A DNA stretch of 49,170 nucleotides from Pantoea sp. RIT-PI-b (GCF_001187905.1 NZ_LGIS01000019.1:1-49170), one strand, 5' to 3'. Positions 1-10,039 are shown, numbered from the stretch's first letter. Program-made: numbers and translations. Notes: generated from the letters alone by a model not told the origin.

Positions 1-49
1 CGAAACACCTGAAATCAGAACGATTTTCTGATGTCAGTACAGAATCGGT

Positions 50-126
50 GGAGCGGTAGTTCAGTTGGTTAGAATACCTGCCTGTCACGCAGGGGGTCGC
101 GGGTTCGAGCCCCGTCCGTTCCGCCA
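50..126 (+). tRNA. aspT: tRNA-Asp (GTC)
   Basis: A complete 77-nt tRNA with a GGAGCGG acceptor strand closed by CCGTTCC, a CCTGCCTGTCACGCAGG anticodon arm with anticodon GTC, a GGTTCGAGCCC T-arm and an encoded CCA end. It is nearly identical to E. coli tRNA-Asp. In E. coli, aspT and trpT are the distal genes of rrnC, so the 49 nt before it are probably the spacer after a 5S gene. That spacer has a small hairpin (ATCAGAA at 14-20 pairing with TTCTGAT at 26-32) that may be an rRNA-processing stem. The 5S gene itself lies outside the window. Confidence 0.98.
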
Positions 127-134
127 CCCTAATT

Positions 135-210
<76 letters not shown>

Positions 211-216
211 GAAAAT

Positions 217-246
217 AATCCTTTGCTTCGGCAAAGGATTTTTTTT
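217..246 (+). terminator. Terminator of the rRNA-tRNA operon
   Basis: A 10-bp perfect stem (AATCCTTTGC / GCAAAGGATT) with a stable TTCG tetraloop, followed by eight T residues. It starts 7 nt after tRNA-Trp. Confidence 0.95.
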
Positions 247-316
247 GTCCAAAATTTAGCAGTGAAATGAGTTTGAGTTTCACTGTGATCCACTCAAACT
301 CTCCTCATTTATTATC

Positions 317-1138
317 TTATGGTGCCAATACCGGATATTTAAGCAGCTGGCGGATGTGACTCTGCTGATCGCTATTCTGCAGCCACACCGCATATAACGG
401 TCGCACAGCGACTGGTGTATCTGGAATAACCATCAAATCACTATAAATTCCGTGCCAGAAATCAGGTAAAAATGCACACGCACCCGTGGTATGCAGTAAT
501 TCACGCGTAACATGTGCTGATGTGGTGGTTAATACTGGAACATCATCGCTGGATAGATAACTTTCATGTTGATGAAAATCCGCGCCCCATTCCAGCTTAA
601 TGTAATCATACTTTTCACGCTTCTCAGTTTTCCGCGCTCGGAATAGTGCGAGCGAGATATGGCCAATCTGCTGACTGGTTAACTCATCCATCTTTGGTGC
701 TTCGGTGGTAATCAACAAGTCCAACTGACGTTCATGTAATTGCTTAACCAATAGATGTCGTTGGGCAATCCGTGCTTCAAGATGAAGGCTCTCTCTGTTC
801 TCATAAAGTGTTTGTAACCAAGGAGTTAAATAGGCTTCCCAAAGGGATGCGCTGCCTCCTATTGAAAGCTCGTGATGCTGCTGTGTGTGCGAAACTTCCT
901 TTTTAGCCATCAACCACGTACTCATCAAGCTTTCGGCATAGGGTAATAAACGCTCACCTGCCGAAGTCAGCCGGATGTTATTACGGTGACGAGTAAAAAG
1001 ATTAACGCCCAGCTGATTCTCCAGCTGACGAATGCGAAAACTAACGGCAGATTGCGTGAGGTAAAGCGCTTCAGCAGCACGCCCGAAATGACGCGTTCTG
1101 CTCACTTCGAGGAAAGTTTTCAGTAATTCCGTATCCAC
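317..1138 (-). CDS. hdfR: LysR-type regulator HdfR
   Basis: A 273-residue LysR-family transcription factor; E. coli HdfR has about 279. The N-terminal winged helix-turn-helix (about residues 16-37, [19 protein letters not shown]) is followed by a linker helix and an effector-binding domain of the periplasmic-binding-protein fold. In E. coli, HdfR represses flhDC, the flagellar master operon, and activates gltBD; the same role is inferred here. The gene is divergent from maoP and follows the tRNAs, exactly as in E. coli. The start at 1138 gives the canonical [22 protein letters not shown] opening, which fixes the start. There is no terminator between it and the tRNA operon other than the tRNA one, which it faces. 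Confidence 0.95.
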   Translation of the reverse strand: MDTELLKTFLEVSRTRHFGRAAEALYLTQSAVSFRIRQLENQLGVNLFTRHRNNIRLTSAGERLLPYAESLMSTWLMAKKEVSHTQQHHELSIGGSASLWEAYLTPWLQTLYENRESLHLEARIAQRHLLVKQLHERQLDLLITTEAPKMDELTSQQIGHISLALFRARKTEKREKYDYIKLEWGADFHQHESYLSSDDVPVLTTTSAHVTRELLHTTGACAFLPDFWHGIYSDLMVIPDTPVAVRPLYAVWLQNSDQQSHIRQLLKYPVLAP

Positions 1139-1259
1139 TGCATTCTCCCAAAAATTGTTTGTCGTACTGATTTAAATGTTTTGTTTTACACTCTGTCAAG
1201 CCTATCTAATACTCCGCGCCATAAATAGCACGGCCATATGAGAGTCAGGAGCGTGTAAA
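1139..1259. promoter_or_regulatory. hdfR-maoP divergent control region
   Basis: A 121-bp intergenic region between divergent genes. In E. coli the stretch upstream of maoP carries maoS, a short cis site that works with MaoP to organise the Ori macrodomain. By position maoS would lie here, but I cannot place its exact bases. AT-rich blocks (GTTTTGTTTTACACTCTG at about 1179-1196) look like promoter DNA. Confidence 0.4.
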
Positions 1260-1598
1260 ATGGCGGATAGCTTCGCAACAACGAATCGTTTCTTTGATAA
1301 CAAACATTACCCACGTGGTTTTTCGCGTCATGGTGATTTCACCATTAAAGAAGCTCAGCTTCTGGAGCGCCACGGTTACGCCTTTAATGAACTGGATCTC
1401 GCTAAGCGTGAACCCACTACAGAAGAAGAGCGTTCATTTTTAGAAGTATGTCGTGGTCTTCGTGAGCCGCAAACGGAAGCTGAACGCGTATGGTCGAAAT
1501 ATACCGCACGTATCAAGCGTCCTAAGCGTTTCCACACGTTGTCTGGCGGGAAGCCGCAGATGGACACCGTGGAAGATTTCAGCGATAGCGATGATTAA
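1260..1598 (+). CDS. maoP: Macrodomain Ori organisation protein MaoP
   Basis: 112 residues, the same length as E. coli MaoP (YifE), with the family opening [21 protein letters not shown] and a highly acidic end (DSDD). MaoP acts with the nearby maoS site to limit long-range contacts of the origin-proximal chromosome domain; this role is known from E. coli and inferred here. A good ribosome site (AGGAG, about 1247-1251) precedes the ATG. It is followed by a bidirectional terminator shared with comM. Its place next to hdfR and an rRNA operon near the origin matches E. coli. Confidence 0.93.
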   Translation: MADSFATTNRFFDNKHYPRGFSRHGDFTIKEAQLLERHGYAFNELDLAKREPTTEEERSFLEVCRGLREPQTEAERVWSKYTARIKRPKRFHTLSGGKPQMDTVEDFSDSDD

Positions 1599-1604
1599 GA
1601 ATAG

Positions 1605-1630
1605 CGGGGCTTAAATAAGCCCCGTTTTTT
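1605..1630 (+). terminator. maoP terminator (bidirectional)
   Basis: Stem CGGGGCTT / AAGCCCCG with an AAAT loop, then six T residues. The T tract runs into the comM stop codon on the other strand (1629-1631). An A run on the left side is short, so it probably works best for maoP. Confidence 0.85.
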
Positions 1631-3149
1631 ATTCCAGATTTTTATGTAGATAGATCATTAAACGGTCAATGCTGCGATAACCCACCGCTTCCTGCAAATG
1701 ATCCCGCTGAATCGACTCTTCACCTGCTAAGTCAGCAATTGTTCTCGCCACTTTTAGAATCCGCTGCCATGCACGCACTGAAAGTCCCAACGAATTCAAT
1801 ACCCCTTCCAGCCATTCAGCATCCTGCTGCTTTAACGGGCACCAGCGTAAAATCTCTGGGTTAGAGAGGTGGGCATTCACCTTGCCACTACGCGCTGTTT
1901 GGATCTCACGGGCCACAAGGACGCGACTCAAAACCTCAGCGCTGCTTTCGCTGACCTGATGTTTCTTACTTAACGATCCGCTCGGGAGAAGAGGGACTTC
2001 CAGCGAGAGATCAAAGCGGTCAAGAAAAGGTCCTGAAAGGCGATTGAGATAGCGCAAGACCTGTTGTGGAGAAGAGCGATTGTGGTTGCCCTGATAATGC
2101 CCGGTGGGGCTAGGATTCATTGCACCAATTAATTGAAAGCGCGCTGGATAGGTCACTTTAGCGCGGGTACGCGAAATGGCAATCTCACCTGACTCAATGG
2201 GTTCGCGTAACGCATCCAGCGTTTTGCGCTCAAACTCCGGCAGTTCATCAAGGAACAACACGCCGTTGTGCGCCAAGGAGATTTCTCCCGGGCGTGGTAG
2301 TGAACCGCCACCCACTAGCGCATACAATGAAGCACTGTGGTGAGGCGCTCTGAACGGCCGTTTACGCCACTGTTGATGCAGATTGCCACTGCTGACCAGA
2401 CTGGCGATAGCGGCGCACTCCAGCGCTTCCTGGTCGTCTAACGGCGGCATGATTCCCGGCAGACGCGTCGCCAGCATCGTCTTACCGGTGCCCGGCGGTC
2501 CAATGAGTAATAGATTATGCCCACCCGCAGCTGTAATCTCGAGCGCCCGCCGGCCTTGATCCTGACCAATGATATCGCTGAGGTCTTGCTTCCCCTGCTC
2601 AATCGTATCGGGTTGATAGTGGGCGACAGTCAATGTTGTTTGGTTATGTAGAAAGGCGCAGATTTCGACCAGATGTTTGCCAACCAACGTCTCGCCTTGC
2701 TGAATCAATCCTACATCCTGTTGATTCTGTTCAGCTAACACCATTTGTCGGCCTGCTTGCAATGCTGCCATGGCTGCCGGAATAGCAGCCTGAACGCCAC
2801 AGAGCGCGCCGTTGAGGGCTAACTCGCCCAGGAACTCATATTGCGCCAGTTTTGCGTCAGGAAGCTGCTCAGAGGCCGCCAGAATCGCGATAGCGATTGG
2901 TAGGTCATAGCGTCCGCCTTCTTTAGGGAGATCGGCAGGTGCAAGATTAATGGTGACGCGTTTCGCCGGGAAGGTGAATCCACTGTTGATAATCGCACTG
3001 CGCACCCGTTCTCTGGCTTCTTTAACCGTGGTTTCGGGCAGGCCAACCAATGTTAGGGCGGGTAAGCCATTACTGATATGTACTTCCACCGTCACCAGCG
3101 GAGCCTGCACACCCAGCGCTGCCCGCGTTAATACTTTTGATAAAGACAT
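1629..3149 (-). CDS. comM: Mg-chelatase-like ATPase ComM (YifB)
   Basis: 506 residues, normal for the YifB/ComM family. An N-terminal ChlI-like S5/Lon-type domain (about 1-170) is followed by an AAA+ module with Walker A GPPGTGKT at 217-224 and Walker B (LFLDELPEF near 300), and then a C-terminal Mg-chelatase helical domain. In Haemophilus and Vibrio, ComM is a hexameric helicase that promotes branch migration when DNA taken up by transformation is integrated. In enterobacteria it is conserved although natural transformation is rarely seen. Convergent with maoP and divergent from the ilv leader, as in E. coli. Confidence 0.94.
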   Translation of the reverse strand: MSLSKVLTRAALGVQAPLVTVEVHISNGLPALTLVGLPETTVKEARERVRSAIINSGFTFPAKRVTINLAPADLPKEGGRYDLPIAIAILAASEQLPDAKLAQYEFLGELALNGALCGVQAAIPAAMAALQAGRQMVLAEQNQQDVGLIQQGETLVGKHLVEICAFLHNQTTLTVAHYQPDTIEQGKQDLSDIIGQDQGRRALEITAAGGHNLLLIGPPGTGKTMLATRLPGIMPPLDDQEALECAAIASLVSSGNLHQQWRKRPFRAPHHSASLYALVGGGSLPRPGEISLAHNGVLFLDELPEFERKTLDALREPIESGEIAISRTRAKVTYPARFQLIGAMNPSPTGHYQGNHNRSSPQQVLRYLNRLSGPFLDRFDLSLEVPLLPSGSLSKKHQVSESSAEVLSRVLVAREIQTARSGKVNAHLSNPEILRWCPLKQQDAEWLEGVLNSLGLSVRAWQRILKVARTIADLAGEESIQRDHLQEAVGYRSIDRLMIYLHKNLE

Positions 3150-3477
3150 AACAGCTCCTTGTTGCCTTTATCATCTGTGCCCTAATGTGGTCGATCAAAT
3201 ACCAACGCGACATTTCCAGACCTCGACTCCTTACGTTCAGCAATAGTTGCAGTTGTTTCGCTGTAATTCGGAACCGCCTCTCATACCACAAATGAAAATT
3301 ACGCCGCGTGCGTAATGAATATTTATCACAAATGTAAATAACCTTTTACTTACAATGTGATAACGGACAGGCGCCAAAGTCGCTATAAAAAAATCCCATG
3401 AAAATTATTGTCAACATCATGCTAACTATGGTAACTCTGTAGGTATTACTTCGAACAATCGAAAAAACAAATTACAC
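3150..3477. promoter_or_regulatory. comM-ilvL intergenic region with ilv promoter
   Basis: 328 bp without a gene between divergent comM and ilvL. The part near ilvL is AT-rich. A plausible but weak sigma-70 pair is TTGTCA (3408-3413), 17 bp, GTAACT (3431-3436), placing the transcript start about 35 nt before ilvL. In E. coli this promoter has an AT-rich upstream region bent by IHF. No further element could be assigned. Confidence 0.45.
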
Positions 3478-3576
3478 ATGAAAGCCCTTCTACAAGTGAT
3501 TAGCCTAGTCGTGATTAGCGTGGTGGTGATTATTATCCCACCGTGCGGGGCATCGCTTGGAGAAAGAAAGGCTTAA
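3478..3576 (+). CDS. ilvL: ilv operon leader peptide
   Basis: A 32-residue leader peptide, MKALLQVISLVVISVVVI then IIPPCGASLGERKA. It is packed with the control codons: eight Val, five Ile and four Leu codons in the first 20. It matches E. coli IlvL (MTALLRVISLVVISVVV...). Ribosome stalling at Ile, Val or Leu codons when the charged tRNAs are scarce prevents the downstream attenuator hairpin from forming, so ilvGMEDA is read. The C-terminal half is variable, as expected for a leader. Confidence 0.96.
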   Translation: MKALLQVISLVVISVVVIIIPPCGASLGERKA

Positions 3577-3595
3577 AAATCAAGTCTGGAATTCC

Positions 3596-3633
3596 AAAAA
3601 CCCCCGCACCGAAAGGTCCGGGGGTTTTTTTTT
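3596..3633 (+). terminator. ilvGMEDA attenuator
   Basis: A strong intrinsic terminator just after ilvL: arm CCCCCG-C-ACC (3601-3610), loop GAAA, arm GGT-C-CGGGGG (3615-3624), with one C-C mismatch and a nine-T tract (3625-3633). Position and form match the translational attenuator of the E. coli ilv operon. Confidence 0.95.
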
Positions 3634-3672
3634 AACCAGATGAAATATCAGCGAATCAGCGAGGAACAGATT

Positions 3673-3723
3673 ATGAGCAGTAGCATAAAATTCTGTTGTT
3701 CCCCAAGGAATACAGGAGAATAA
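3673..3723 (+). CDS. ilvX: Small protein IlvX
   Basis: A 16-residue [19 protein letters not shown], between the attenuator and ilvG. It corresponds in position and sequence to E. coli IlvX (MNNSTKFCFSRFRTGN). Its ribosome site is GAGGA, 8 nt before the ATG. The stop TAA is 2 nt before the ilvG ATG, and the ilvG Shine-Dalgarno (AGGAG, 3714-3718) lies inside the last codons, so ilvX translation probably couples to ilvG. The molecular function of IlvX is unknown. Confidence 0.85.
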   Translation: MSSSIKFCCSPRNTGE

Positions 3724-3725
3724 CC

Positions 3726-5372
3726 ATGACAGGTGCACAGTGGGTAGTTCAGGCTTTACGCGCGCAGGGTGTCGATACAGTGTTTGGCTATCCTGGCGGC
3801 GCAATCATGCCAGTGTACGACGCGCTCTACGATGGCGGCGTGGAACACCTACTGTGCCGTCATGAGCAAGGTGCGGTGATGGCGGCAATTGGTTATGCCC
3901 GCGCAACCGGTAAGACTGGCGTATGTATTGCGACTTCGGGCCCAGGTGCCACCAACCTGATTACAGGGCTGGCGGATGCGATGATGGATTCAATCCCAGT
4001 TGTGGCGATTACCGGTCAGGTCTCTTCCGCCTTCATCGGCACCGACGCCTTCCAGGAAATCGATGTTCTCGGTTTGTCATTAGCCTGCACCAAGCACAGT
4101 TTCCTCGTTGAATCCCTTGATGATTTACCTTCTGTCATGGCCGAAGCCTTCGCCATTGCACAGTCTGGTCGCCCTGGCCCGGTGCTGGTCGATATCCCGA
4201 AAGACATTCAGGTCGCCAATGGCGAACTGACGCCGCACCTGCTGCCAGTGGAAGAAGAAGTGAGCCATTCCGCGCAACATATCGCGGAGGCGCGAGCCTT
4301 AATGGCGCAGTCCCACAAACCGATGTTGTATATCGGTGGTGGCGTAGGAATGGCGCAGGCGGTTCCAGCACTGCGCGCCATGGCGCAGGAAACGGGTATT
4401 CCGATGGTTTCCACCCTGAAAGGTCTCGGCAGCGCGGATGCCAGCAGCGATCTTTATCTGGGTATGCTGGGCATGCACGGCACCAAAGCCGCCAACCTCG
4501 CCGTGCAATCCTGTGATTTGCTGATTGCAGTGGGCGCGCGCTTTGACGACCGCGTCACCGGCAAGCTGGATACTTTTGCACCTCATGCCAGCGTCATTCA
4601 CATCGATATCGATCCTGCCGAGCTGAACAAACTGCGTCGTGCACATGTCTCGTTGCAGGGCGATATGAATCAGGTGTTGCCTGCGCTCAGTATGCCGCTG
4701 CAGATTGATGGCTGGCGCAAAGAAGTGAGCGCGATGAAAAGCGAATTCGACTGGCGTTATGATCATCCAGGCGAAGCGATTTACGCGCCGTTGCTGCTGA
4801 AGCAGTTGTCCGATCGTAAAGCAGATAGCGCCGTGGTGACCACCGATGTGGGCCAGCACCAGATGTGGGCCGCTCAGCACATGAGCTTCACCGCCCCCGA
4901 AAACTTCATTACCTCTAGCGGCCTCGGCACCATGGGCTTTGGTCTGCCGGCGGCGATCGGTGCGCAAGTGGCGCGTCCTAAAGATACGGTAATCTGCGTG
5001 TCCGGCGATGGCTCAATCATGATGAACATTCAGGAGCTGGGCACCATCAAGCGCGGCAAGTTACCGGTGAAAATCCTGCTGTTGGATAACCAACGTCTGG
5101 GCATGGTGCGCCAGTGGCAGCAACTGTTCTTTGATGGTCGCTATAGCGAGACCATTCTTACCGATAATCCCGATTTCCTTACGCTGGCCAGCGCCTTTGA
5201 TATTCCGGGCCAGCGCATTAGCCGTAAAGATCAGGTCGACGCCGCCCTCGATGCTCTGCTGAACAGTGAAGGTCCTTACTTCCTGCATGTTTCGATAGAT
5301 GAGCATGAAAACGTCTGGCCATTGGTACCACCGGGTGCCAGCAACGCAAACATGATGGAGAGAACCGCATGA
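3726..5372 (+). CDS. ilvG: Acetolactate synthase II, large subunit
   Basis: 548 residues, full length. This ThDP-, FAD- and Mg-dependent enzyme joins two pyruvates to acetolactate, or pyruvate and 2-ketobutyrate to acetohydroxybutyrate, the first common step of Val/Leu and Ile synthesis. Visible are catalytic Glu47 (CRHEQGA), the N-terminal ThDP pyrimidine-binding domain, the central domain, and the C-terminal GDGS...N ThDP motif (SGDGSIMMN near 430). The start [11 protein letters not shown] is chosen by alignment with E. coli and the AGGAG 7 nt upstream; the longer ORF start at 3696 overlaps ilvX. The gene is intact, unlike E. coli K-12, where ilvG is frameshifted. It overlaps ilvM by 4 nt. 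Confidence 0.97.
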   Translation: MTGAQWVVQALRAQGVDTVFGYPGGAIMPVYDALYDGGVEHLLCRHEQGAVMAAIGYARATGKTGVCIATSGPGATNLITGLADAMMDSIPVVAITGQVSSAFIGTDAFQEIDVLGLSLACTKHSFLVESLDDLPSVMAEAFAIAQSGRPGPVLVDIPKDIQVANGELTPHLLPVEEEVSHSAQHIAEARALMAQSHKPMLYIGGGVGMAQAVPALRAMAQETGIPMVSTLKGLGSADASSDLYLGMLGMHGTKAANLAVQSCDLLIAVGARFDDRVTGKLDTFAPHASVIHIDIDPAELNKLRRAHVSLQGDMNQVLPALSMPLQIDGWRKEVSAMKSEFDWRYDHPGEAIYAPLLLKQLSDRKADSAVVTTDVGQHQMWAAQHMSFTAPENFITSSGLGTMGFGLPAAIGAQVARPKDTVICVSGDGSIMMNIQELGTIKRGKLPVKILLLDNQRLGMVRQWQQLFFDGRYSETILTDNPDFLTLASAFDIPGQRISRKDQVDAALDALLNSEGPYFLHVSIDEHENVWPLVPPGASNANMMERTA

Positions 5373-5626
5373 ATCAGCATCAATTGTCTATCGAAGCCCG
5401 CTTTCGTCCTGAAATATTGGAGCGCATTTTGCGTGTCGTGCGTCACCGCGGCTTCCAGGTGTGTGCGATGAATATGGCCTCCGCGGTCAATGCCGGGAAC
5501 ATTAATATCGAAATGACCGTTGCCAGCCAACGCTCTGTCGATTTACTGTCTTCGCAGTTAAGCAAACTTATGGATGTCGCTTGCGTCGAGATCCAACAAC
5601 AGACAACACAACAAATCCGCGCTTAG
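5369..5626 (+). CDS. ilvM: Acetolactate synthase II, regulatory subunit
   Basis: 85 residues, a single ACT-type domain and the small subunit that activates IlvG. Isozyme II is classically insensitive to valine feedback, and the short IlvM fits that type. The ATG overlaps the ilvG stop (ATGA), so translation is coupled and the two subunits are probably made in fixed ratio. Similar to E. coli IlvM (87 residues) in MNQHQL... and MNMASA... stretches. Confidence 0.95.
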   Translation: MNQHQLSIEARFRPEILERILRVVRHRGFQVCAMNMASAVNAGNINIEMTVASQRSVDLLSSQLSKLMDVACVEIQQQTTQQIRA

Positions 5627-5645
5627 TCGCCAAAGGAAAAAAGCA

Positions 5646-6575
5646 ATGAGTACGAAGAAAGCAGACTTTATTTGGTTCAATGGGGAGATGGTTAAGTGGG
5701 AAGACGCCAAGGTTAGCGTGATGTCTCATGCACTGCATTACGGTACTTCTGTGTTTGAAGGCGTGCGTTGCTACGACTCACACAAAGGCCCAGTGGTGTT
5801 CCGTCACCGTGAGCACATGAAGCGTCTGCATGAATCCGCCAAAATTTATCGTTTCCCGATTAAAGCCAGCGTTGATGAACTGATGGAAGCGTGCCGCGAA
5901 GTGATCCGCGTGAACAAACTGAAAAGCGCTTATATCCGTCCGCTGGCCTTTGTGGGTGACGTGGGTCTGGGTGTGAACCCGCCAGATGGCTACACCACCG
6001 ATGTAATCATCGCCGCCTTCCCATGGGGTGCTTACCTGGGCGCTGAAGCGCTGGAAAACGGCATCGACGCGATGGTTTCTTCGTGGAACCGCGTGGCACC
6101 AAACACCTTGCCGACCGCCGCAAAAGCGGGTGGTAACTATCTCTCCTCGCTGCTGGTGGGTAGCGAAGCACGTCGCCACGGCTATCAGGAAGGTATCGCC
6201 CTCGACACCAACGGCTATATTTCAGAAGGTGCTGGCGAAAACTTGTTCGAAGTGAAAGATGGCATTCTGTTCACGCCACCGTTCACCTCTTCAGCGCTGC
6301 CGGGCATCACGCGTGACGCCATCATCAAGCTGGCGCAAGACATGGGTATCGAAGTGCGTGAGCAGGTGCTGTCGCGCGAATCGCTGTATCTGGCAGACGA
6401 AGTGTTCATGTCTGGTACTGCAGCGGAGATCACTCCGGTGCGCAGCGTCGACGGCATTCAGGTCGGCGAAGGTAAACGTGGTCCGGTCACCGGTCGTATC
6501 CAGAAGGCATTCTTTGGTCTGTTTACTGGCGAGACGGAAGACAAGTGGGGCTGGTTGGATCCGGTTAACGCATAA
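5646..6575 (+). CDS. ilvE: Branched-chain amino acid aminotransferase
   Basis: 309 residues, the E. coli length. A fold-type IV PLP enzyme that transfers the amino group of glutamate to the keto acids of Ile, Val and Leu (and Phe weakly). The PLP lysine lies in the TAAKAGGNYLSSLL motif near residue 160; the EGAGENLFEVKDG and SGTAAEITPV motifs of the family are present. The start at 5646 (MSTKKADFIWFNG) follows AAAGGAAAAAAGC and aligns with E. coli; a longer in-frame ORF from 5574 overlaps ilvM and is rejected. It is 19 nt after ilvM in the operon. Confidence 0.97.
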   Translation: MSTKKADFIWFNGEMVKWEDAKVSVMSHALHYGTSVFEGVRCYDSHKGPVVFRHREHMKRLHESAKIYRFPIKASVDELMEACREVIRVNKLKSAYIRPLAFVGDVGLGVNPPDGYTTDVIIAAFPWGAYLGAEALENGIDAMVSSWNRVAPNTLPTAAKAGGNYLSSLLVGSEARRHGYQEGIALDTNGYISEGAGENLFEVKDGILFTPPFTSSALPGITRDAIIKLAQDMGIEVREQVLSRESLYLADEVFMSGTAAEITPVRSVDGIQVGEGKRGPVTGRIQKAFFGLFTGETEDKWGWLDPVNA

Positions 6576-6586
6576 CGCGCTTTTTT

Positions 6587-6608
6587 GCGGGTGTCAGATG
6601 ACGCCCGC
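6587..6608 (+). other. ilvE-ilvD intercistronic hairpin
   Basis: GCGGGTGTC pairs with GACGCCCGC across a short AGAT loop. The U run lies before the stem rather than after it, so it is not an intrinsic terminator in the ilv direction; it may protect or separate mRNA segments within the operon. Confidence 0.55.
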
Positions 6609-6637
6609 AACCTTATTATTACTGGAGTAAATAGAGC

Positions 6638-8488
6638 ATGCCTAAGTACCGTTCCGCCACCACCACCCATGGACGTAACATGGCCGGTGCCCGTGCCCTG
6701 TGGCGCGCGACAGGAATGACCGACGACGATTTCGGCAAGCCGATTATCGCCGTGGTCAACTCATTCACCCAATTCGTACCGGGCCACGTGCACCTGCGCG
6801 ATCTAGGCAAACTGGTTGCCGAGGAGATCGAAGCAGCAGGCGGTGTGGCTAAAGAGTTCAACACCATTGCGGTGGATGATGGTATCGCCATGGGTCATGG
6901 CGGCATGCTGTATTCACTGCCTTCACGTGAGCTAATTGCCGATTCTGTGGAGTACATGGTTAACGCGCACTGCGCCGACGCCATGGTCTGTATCTCCAAC
7001 TGCGACAAAATCACCCCGGGCATGCTGATGGCGGCACTGCGCCTCAACATTCCGGTGATCTTTGTCTCTGGCGGCCCGATGGAAGCCGGTAAAACCAAAC
7101 TGTCCGATCAAATCATCAAGCTGGATCTGGTGGACGCAATGATTCAGGGTGCCAACCCGAACGTCAGCGATGCCGACAGCGATCAGATCGAACGTTCCGC
7201 TTGTCCAACCTGCGGTTCCTGTTCCGGGATGTTCACCGCCAACTCCATGAACTGTCTGACTGAAGCGCTGGGCTTGTCGCAGCCGGGTAACGGTTCACTG
7301 TTGGCAACGCACGCCGATCGTAAAGAGCTGTTCATTAATGCCGGTAAGCGCATCGTTAGCCTGACCAAACGCTATTACGAGCAGGATGATGAGAACATGC
7401 TGCCGCGTAACATCGCCACCAAGGCGGCGTTCGAGAATGCGATGACGCTGGATATCGCTATGGGCGGTTCCACCAATACCGTTCTGCACCTGCTGGCAGC
7501 AGCGCTGGAAGGCGAAATCGACTTCAATATCTCTGATATCGATCGCTTGTCTCGTAAAGTGCCTCAGCTGTGTAAAGTGGCGCCAAGTACGCCGAAATAT
7601 CATATGGAAGATGTGCACCGCGCGGGTGGCGTTATCGCCATTCTCGGTGAGCTGGATCGTGCCGGTCTGATCGACACCAGCGCGCGCAACATTCTGCAGC
7701 AGAGCATGCGTGAAACCCTCGATCAGTACGACATCATGCTGACCAAAGATCAGGCCGTGAAGGATATGTTCCGCGCCGGTCCTGCCGGTATTCGTACCAC
7801 CAAGGCATTTTCGCAGAATTGCCGTTGGGACACGCTGGATGACGATCGCAGCGAAGGCTGTATTCGTACGCGCGAGCACGCTTACTCACAAGATGGCGGC
7901 TTGGCAGTCCTTTACGGCAATATTGCAGAAGATGGCTGTATCGTAAAAACCGCCGGCGTAGACAAAGAGATCCTCACCTTTACAGGCCCGGCCAAAGTGT
8001 ACGAAAGCCAGGACGATGCGGTTGAAGCGATTCTTGGCGGCAAAGTGGTGGCCGGTGACGTGGTGGTTATCCGCTACGAAGGGCCGAAAGGCGGGCCGGG
8101 CATGCAGGAAATGCTCTATCCAACCACCTATCTCAAATCGATGGGCCTCGGCAAAAGCTGTGCATTGATCACCGATGGTCGTTTCTCTGGTGGCACCTCC
8201 GGTTTGTCGATTGGTCACGCCTCTCCGGAAGCGGCGAGCGGCGGCACCATTGCGCTGGTGAAAGATGGCGACATGATTGAAATCGATATCCCGAACCGTG
8301 GCATCAAACTGGCGGTGCCGGATAACGAATTGCATGCCCGTCGTGAAGAAGAGCAGGCGCGTGGCGAAGCGGCCTATACGCCGCACGGCCGTGTGCGTGA
8401 AGTCTCCTTTGCCCTGCGCGCCTATGCATCACTCGCGACCAGCGCTGACAAAGGCGCGGTGCGCGATAAGTCCAAGCTGGGAGGCTAA
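6638..8488 (+). CDS. ilvD: Dihydroxy-acid dehydratase
   Basis: 616 residues, identical in length to E. coli IlvD. It dehydrates 2,3-dihydroxy-isovalerate and 2,3-dihydroxy-3-methylvalerate to the keto acids, using an oxygen-sensitive Fe-S cluster and Mg. The cluster cysteines sit in [10 protein letters not shown] (near 122) and [18 protein letters not shown] (near 190-207); the C-terminal [19 protein letters not shown] motif is intact. A ribosome site (GGAG) lies 12 nt before the ATG. Third enzyme gene of the operon after ilvE. Confidence 0.97.
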   Translation: MPKYRSATTTHGRNMAGARALWRATGMTDDDFGKPIIAVVNSFTQFVPGHVHLRDLGKLVAEEIEAAGGVAKEFNTIAVDDGIAMGHGGMLYSLPSRELIADSVEYMVNAHCADAMVCISNCDKITPGMLMAALRLNIPVIFVSGGPMEAGKTKLSDQIIKLDLVDAMIQGANPNVSDADSDQIERSACPTCGSCSGMFTANSMNCLTEALGLSQPGNGSLLATHADRKELFINAGKRIVSLTKRYYEQDDENMLPRNIATKAAFENAMTLDIAMGGSTNTVLHLLAAALEGEIDFNISDIDRLSRKVPQLCKVAPSTPKYHMEDVHRAGGVIAILGELDRAGLIDTSARNILQQSMRETLDQYDIMLTKDQAVKDMFRAGPAGIRTTKAFSQNCRWDTLDDDRSEGCIRTREHAYSQDGGLAVLYGNIAEDGCIVKTAGVDKEILTFTGPAKVYESQDDAVEAILGGKVVAGDVVVIRYEGPKGGPGMQEMLYPTTYLKSMGLGKSCALITDGRFSGGTSGLSIGHASPEAASGGTIALVKDGDMIEIDIPNRGIKLAVPDNELHARREEEQARGEAAYTPHGRVREVSFALRAYASLATSADKGAVRDKSKLGG

Positions 8489-8491
8489 CCG

Positions 8492-10039
8492 ATGGCTGAG
8501 TCTCAACCGCTACCCGCGTCGCCAAACGGCGCGGAATATTTGCGCGCCGTGCTGCGCTCACCGGTGTATGAAATTGCCCAGGTGACGCCGCTGCAGAAAA
8601 TGGAAAAAATATCATCGCGTCTTGGCAACACCATTTTGGTGAAGCGTGAAGATCGTCAGCCGGTGCACAGCTTCAAGCTGCGCGGGGCGTACGCGATGAT
8701 AGCCGGGCTGAATGAAGAGCAAAAAGCGCGCGGCGTGGTCACGGCTTCGGCCGGTAACCACGCGCAGGGCGTGGCGCTCTCGGCCAGCACGCTTGGCATC
8801 AAATCACTGATTGTGATGCCGTTGGCCACGGCAGACATCAAGGTTGATGCAGTACGCGCATTTGGCGGTGAGGCTTATCTGTTTGGGGCCAATTTCGACG
8901 AGGCAAAAGCCAAGGCGATCGAGCTGTCTGAACAGCAGGGTTACACCTTTGTACCGCCGTTTGACCATCCGGCGGTCATCGCCGGACAGGGCACATTGGC
9001 GATGGAACTGCTGCAACAGGATGCGCATCTCGATCGCGTCTTCGTGCCGGTTGGCGGCGGCGGTCTAGCGGCGGGCGTTGCCGTGTTGATCAAGCAGCTG
9101 ATGCCACAAATCAAAGTGATCGCCGTGGAGTCGGAAGATTCAGCCTGCCTAAAGGCGGCGCTGGAGGCCGGTGAGCCGGTAGATTTGCCGCGCGTCGGCT
9201 TGTTTGCCGAGGGCGTGGCGGTCAAACGCATTGGTGATGAAACCTTCCGCCTGTGTCGTGAATATCTCGACGACATCATCACGGTGGATAGCGATGCGAT
9301 TTGTGCGGCAGTAAAAGACCTGTTCGAAGATGTGCGCGCGGTAGCGGAACCTTCGGGTGCGCTGGCGCTGGCGGGTATGAAGAAGTATATCCAGCAGCAT
9401 GACATCAAAGGCGAGCGCCTGGCACACGTACTGTCAGGTGCTAACGTCAACTTCCACGGCTTGCGCTATGTCTCTGAGCGTTGCGAACTGGGTGAACAGC
9501 GTGAAGCGCTGCTGGCGGTGACGATTCCAGAGCAGCAAGGCAGTTTCCTTAAGTTTTGCCAAACCATCGGCGGACGTTCGATCACCGAGTTCAACTATCG
9601 CTACGCGGATGCGGATAACGCCTGCATTTTCGTCGGCGTGCGCTTGACGCGCGGGCTGGAGGAGCGCAGTGAGATCATCAGCCAGCTGAATGAAGCCGGT
9701 TATCGTGTGGTGGATCTCTCGGATGATGAGATGGCTAAGCTGCACGTGCGCTACATGGTGGGCGGACGTCCATCGAAGCCGCTGCGCGAACGCCTGTTTA
9801 GCTTTGAATTCCCGGAAGCACCGGGCGCGCTGCTGAAGTTCCTGCAGACGCTCGGCGCACACTGGAATATCTCGCTGTTCCACTATCGCAGTCACGGCAC
9901 CGATTACGGCCGGGTACTGGCGGCCTTTGAAGCTAACGAGCAAGAGCCGGATTTCGAAACCCATCTCACCGCGTTGGGTTACGAATGGCACGACGAAGCG
10001 AACAACCCGGCGTTTCGTTTCTTCCTCGCCGGGCAATAA
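8492..10039 (+). CDS. ilvA: Threonine dehydratase (biosynthetic)
   Basis: 515 residues. A PLP enzyme converting threonine to 2-ketobutyrate and ammonia, the committed step to isoleucine, inhibited by Ile. The PLP lysine is in HSFKLRGAYAM near residue 60; the glycine loop VGGGGLAAG binds the phosphate. Two ACT-like regulatory subdomains (about 330-510: EQQGSFLKFCQTIGGRSITEFNYR and the repeat EAPGALLKFLQTLGAHWNISLFHYR, each only partly quoted in meaning here) bind Ile and Val. The start follows GGGAGG, only 3 nt after ilvD. The last gene of the operon; its stop abuts the stop of convergent ilvY with no gap. Confidence 0.97.
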   Translation: MAESQPLPASPNGAEYLRAVLRSPVYEIAQVTPLQKMEKISSRLGNTILVKREDRQPVHSFKLRGAYAMIAGLNEEQKARGVVTASAGNHAQGVALSASTLGIKSLIVMPLATADIKVDAVRAFGGEAYLFGANFDEAKAKAIELSEQQGYTFVPPFDHPAVIAGQGTLAMELLQQDAHLDRVFVPVGGGGLAAGVAVLIKQLMPQIKVIAVESEDSACLKAALEAGEPVDLPRVGLFAEGVAVKRIGDETFRLCREYLDDIITVDSDAICAAVKDLFEDVRAVAEPSGALALAGMKKYIQQHDIKGERLAHVLSGANVNFHGLRYVSERCELGEQREALLAVTIPEQQGSFLKFCQTIGGRSITEFNYRYADADNACIFVGVRLTRGLEERSEIISQLNEAGYRVVDLSDDEMAKLHVRYMVGGRPSKPLRERLFSFEFPEAPGALLKFLQTLGAHWNISLFHYRSHGTDYGRVLAAFEANEQEPDFETHLTALGYEWHDEANNPAFRFFLAGQ

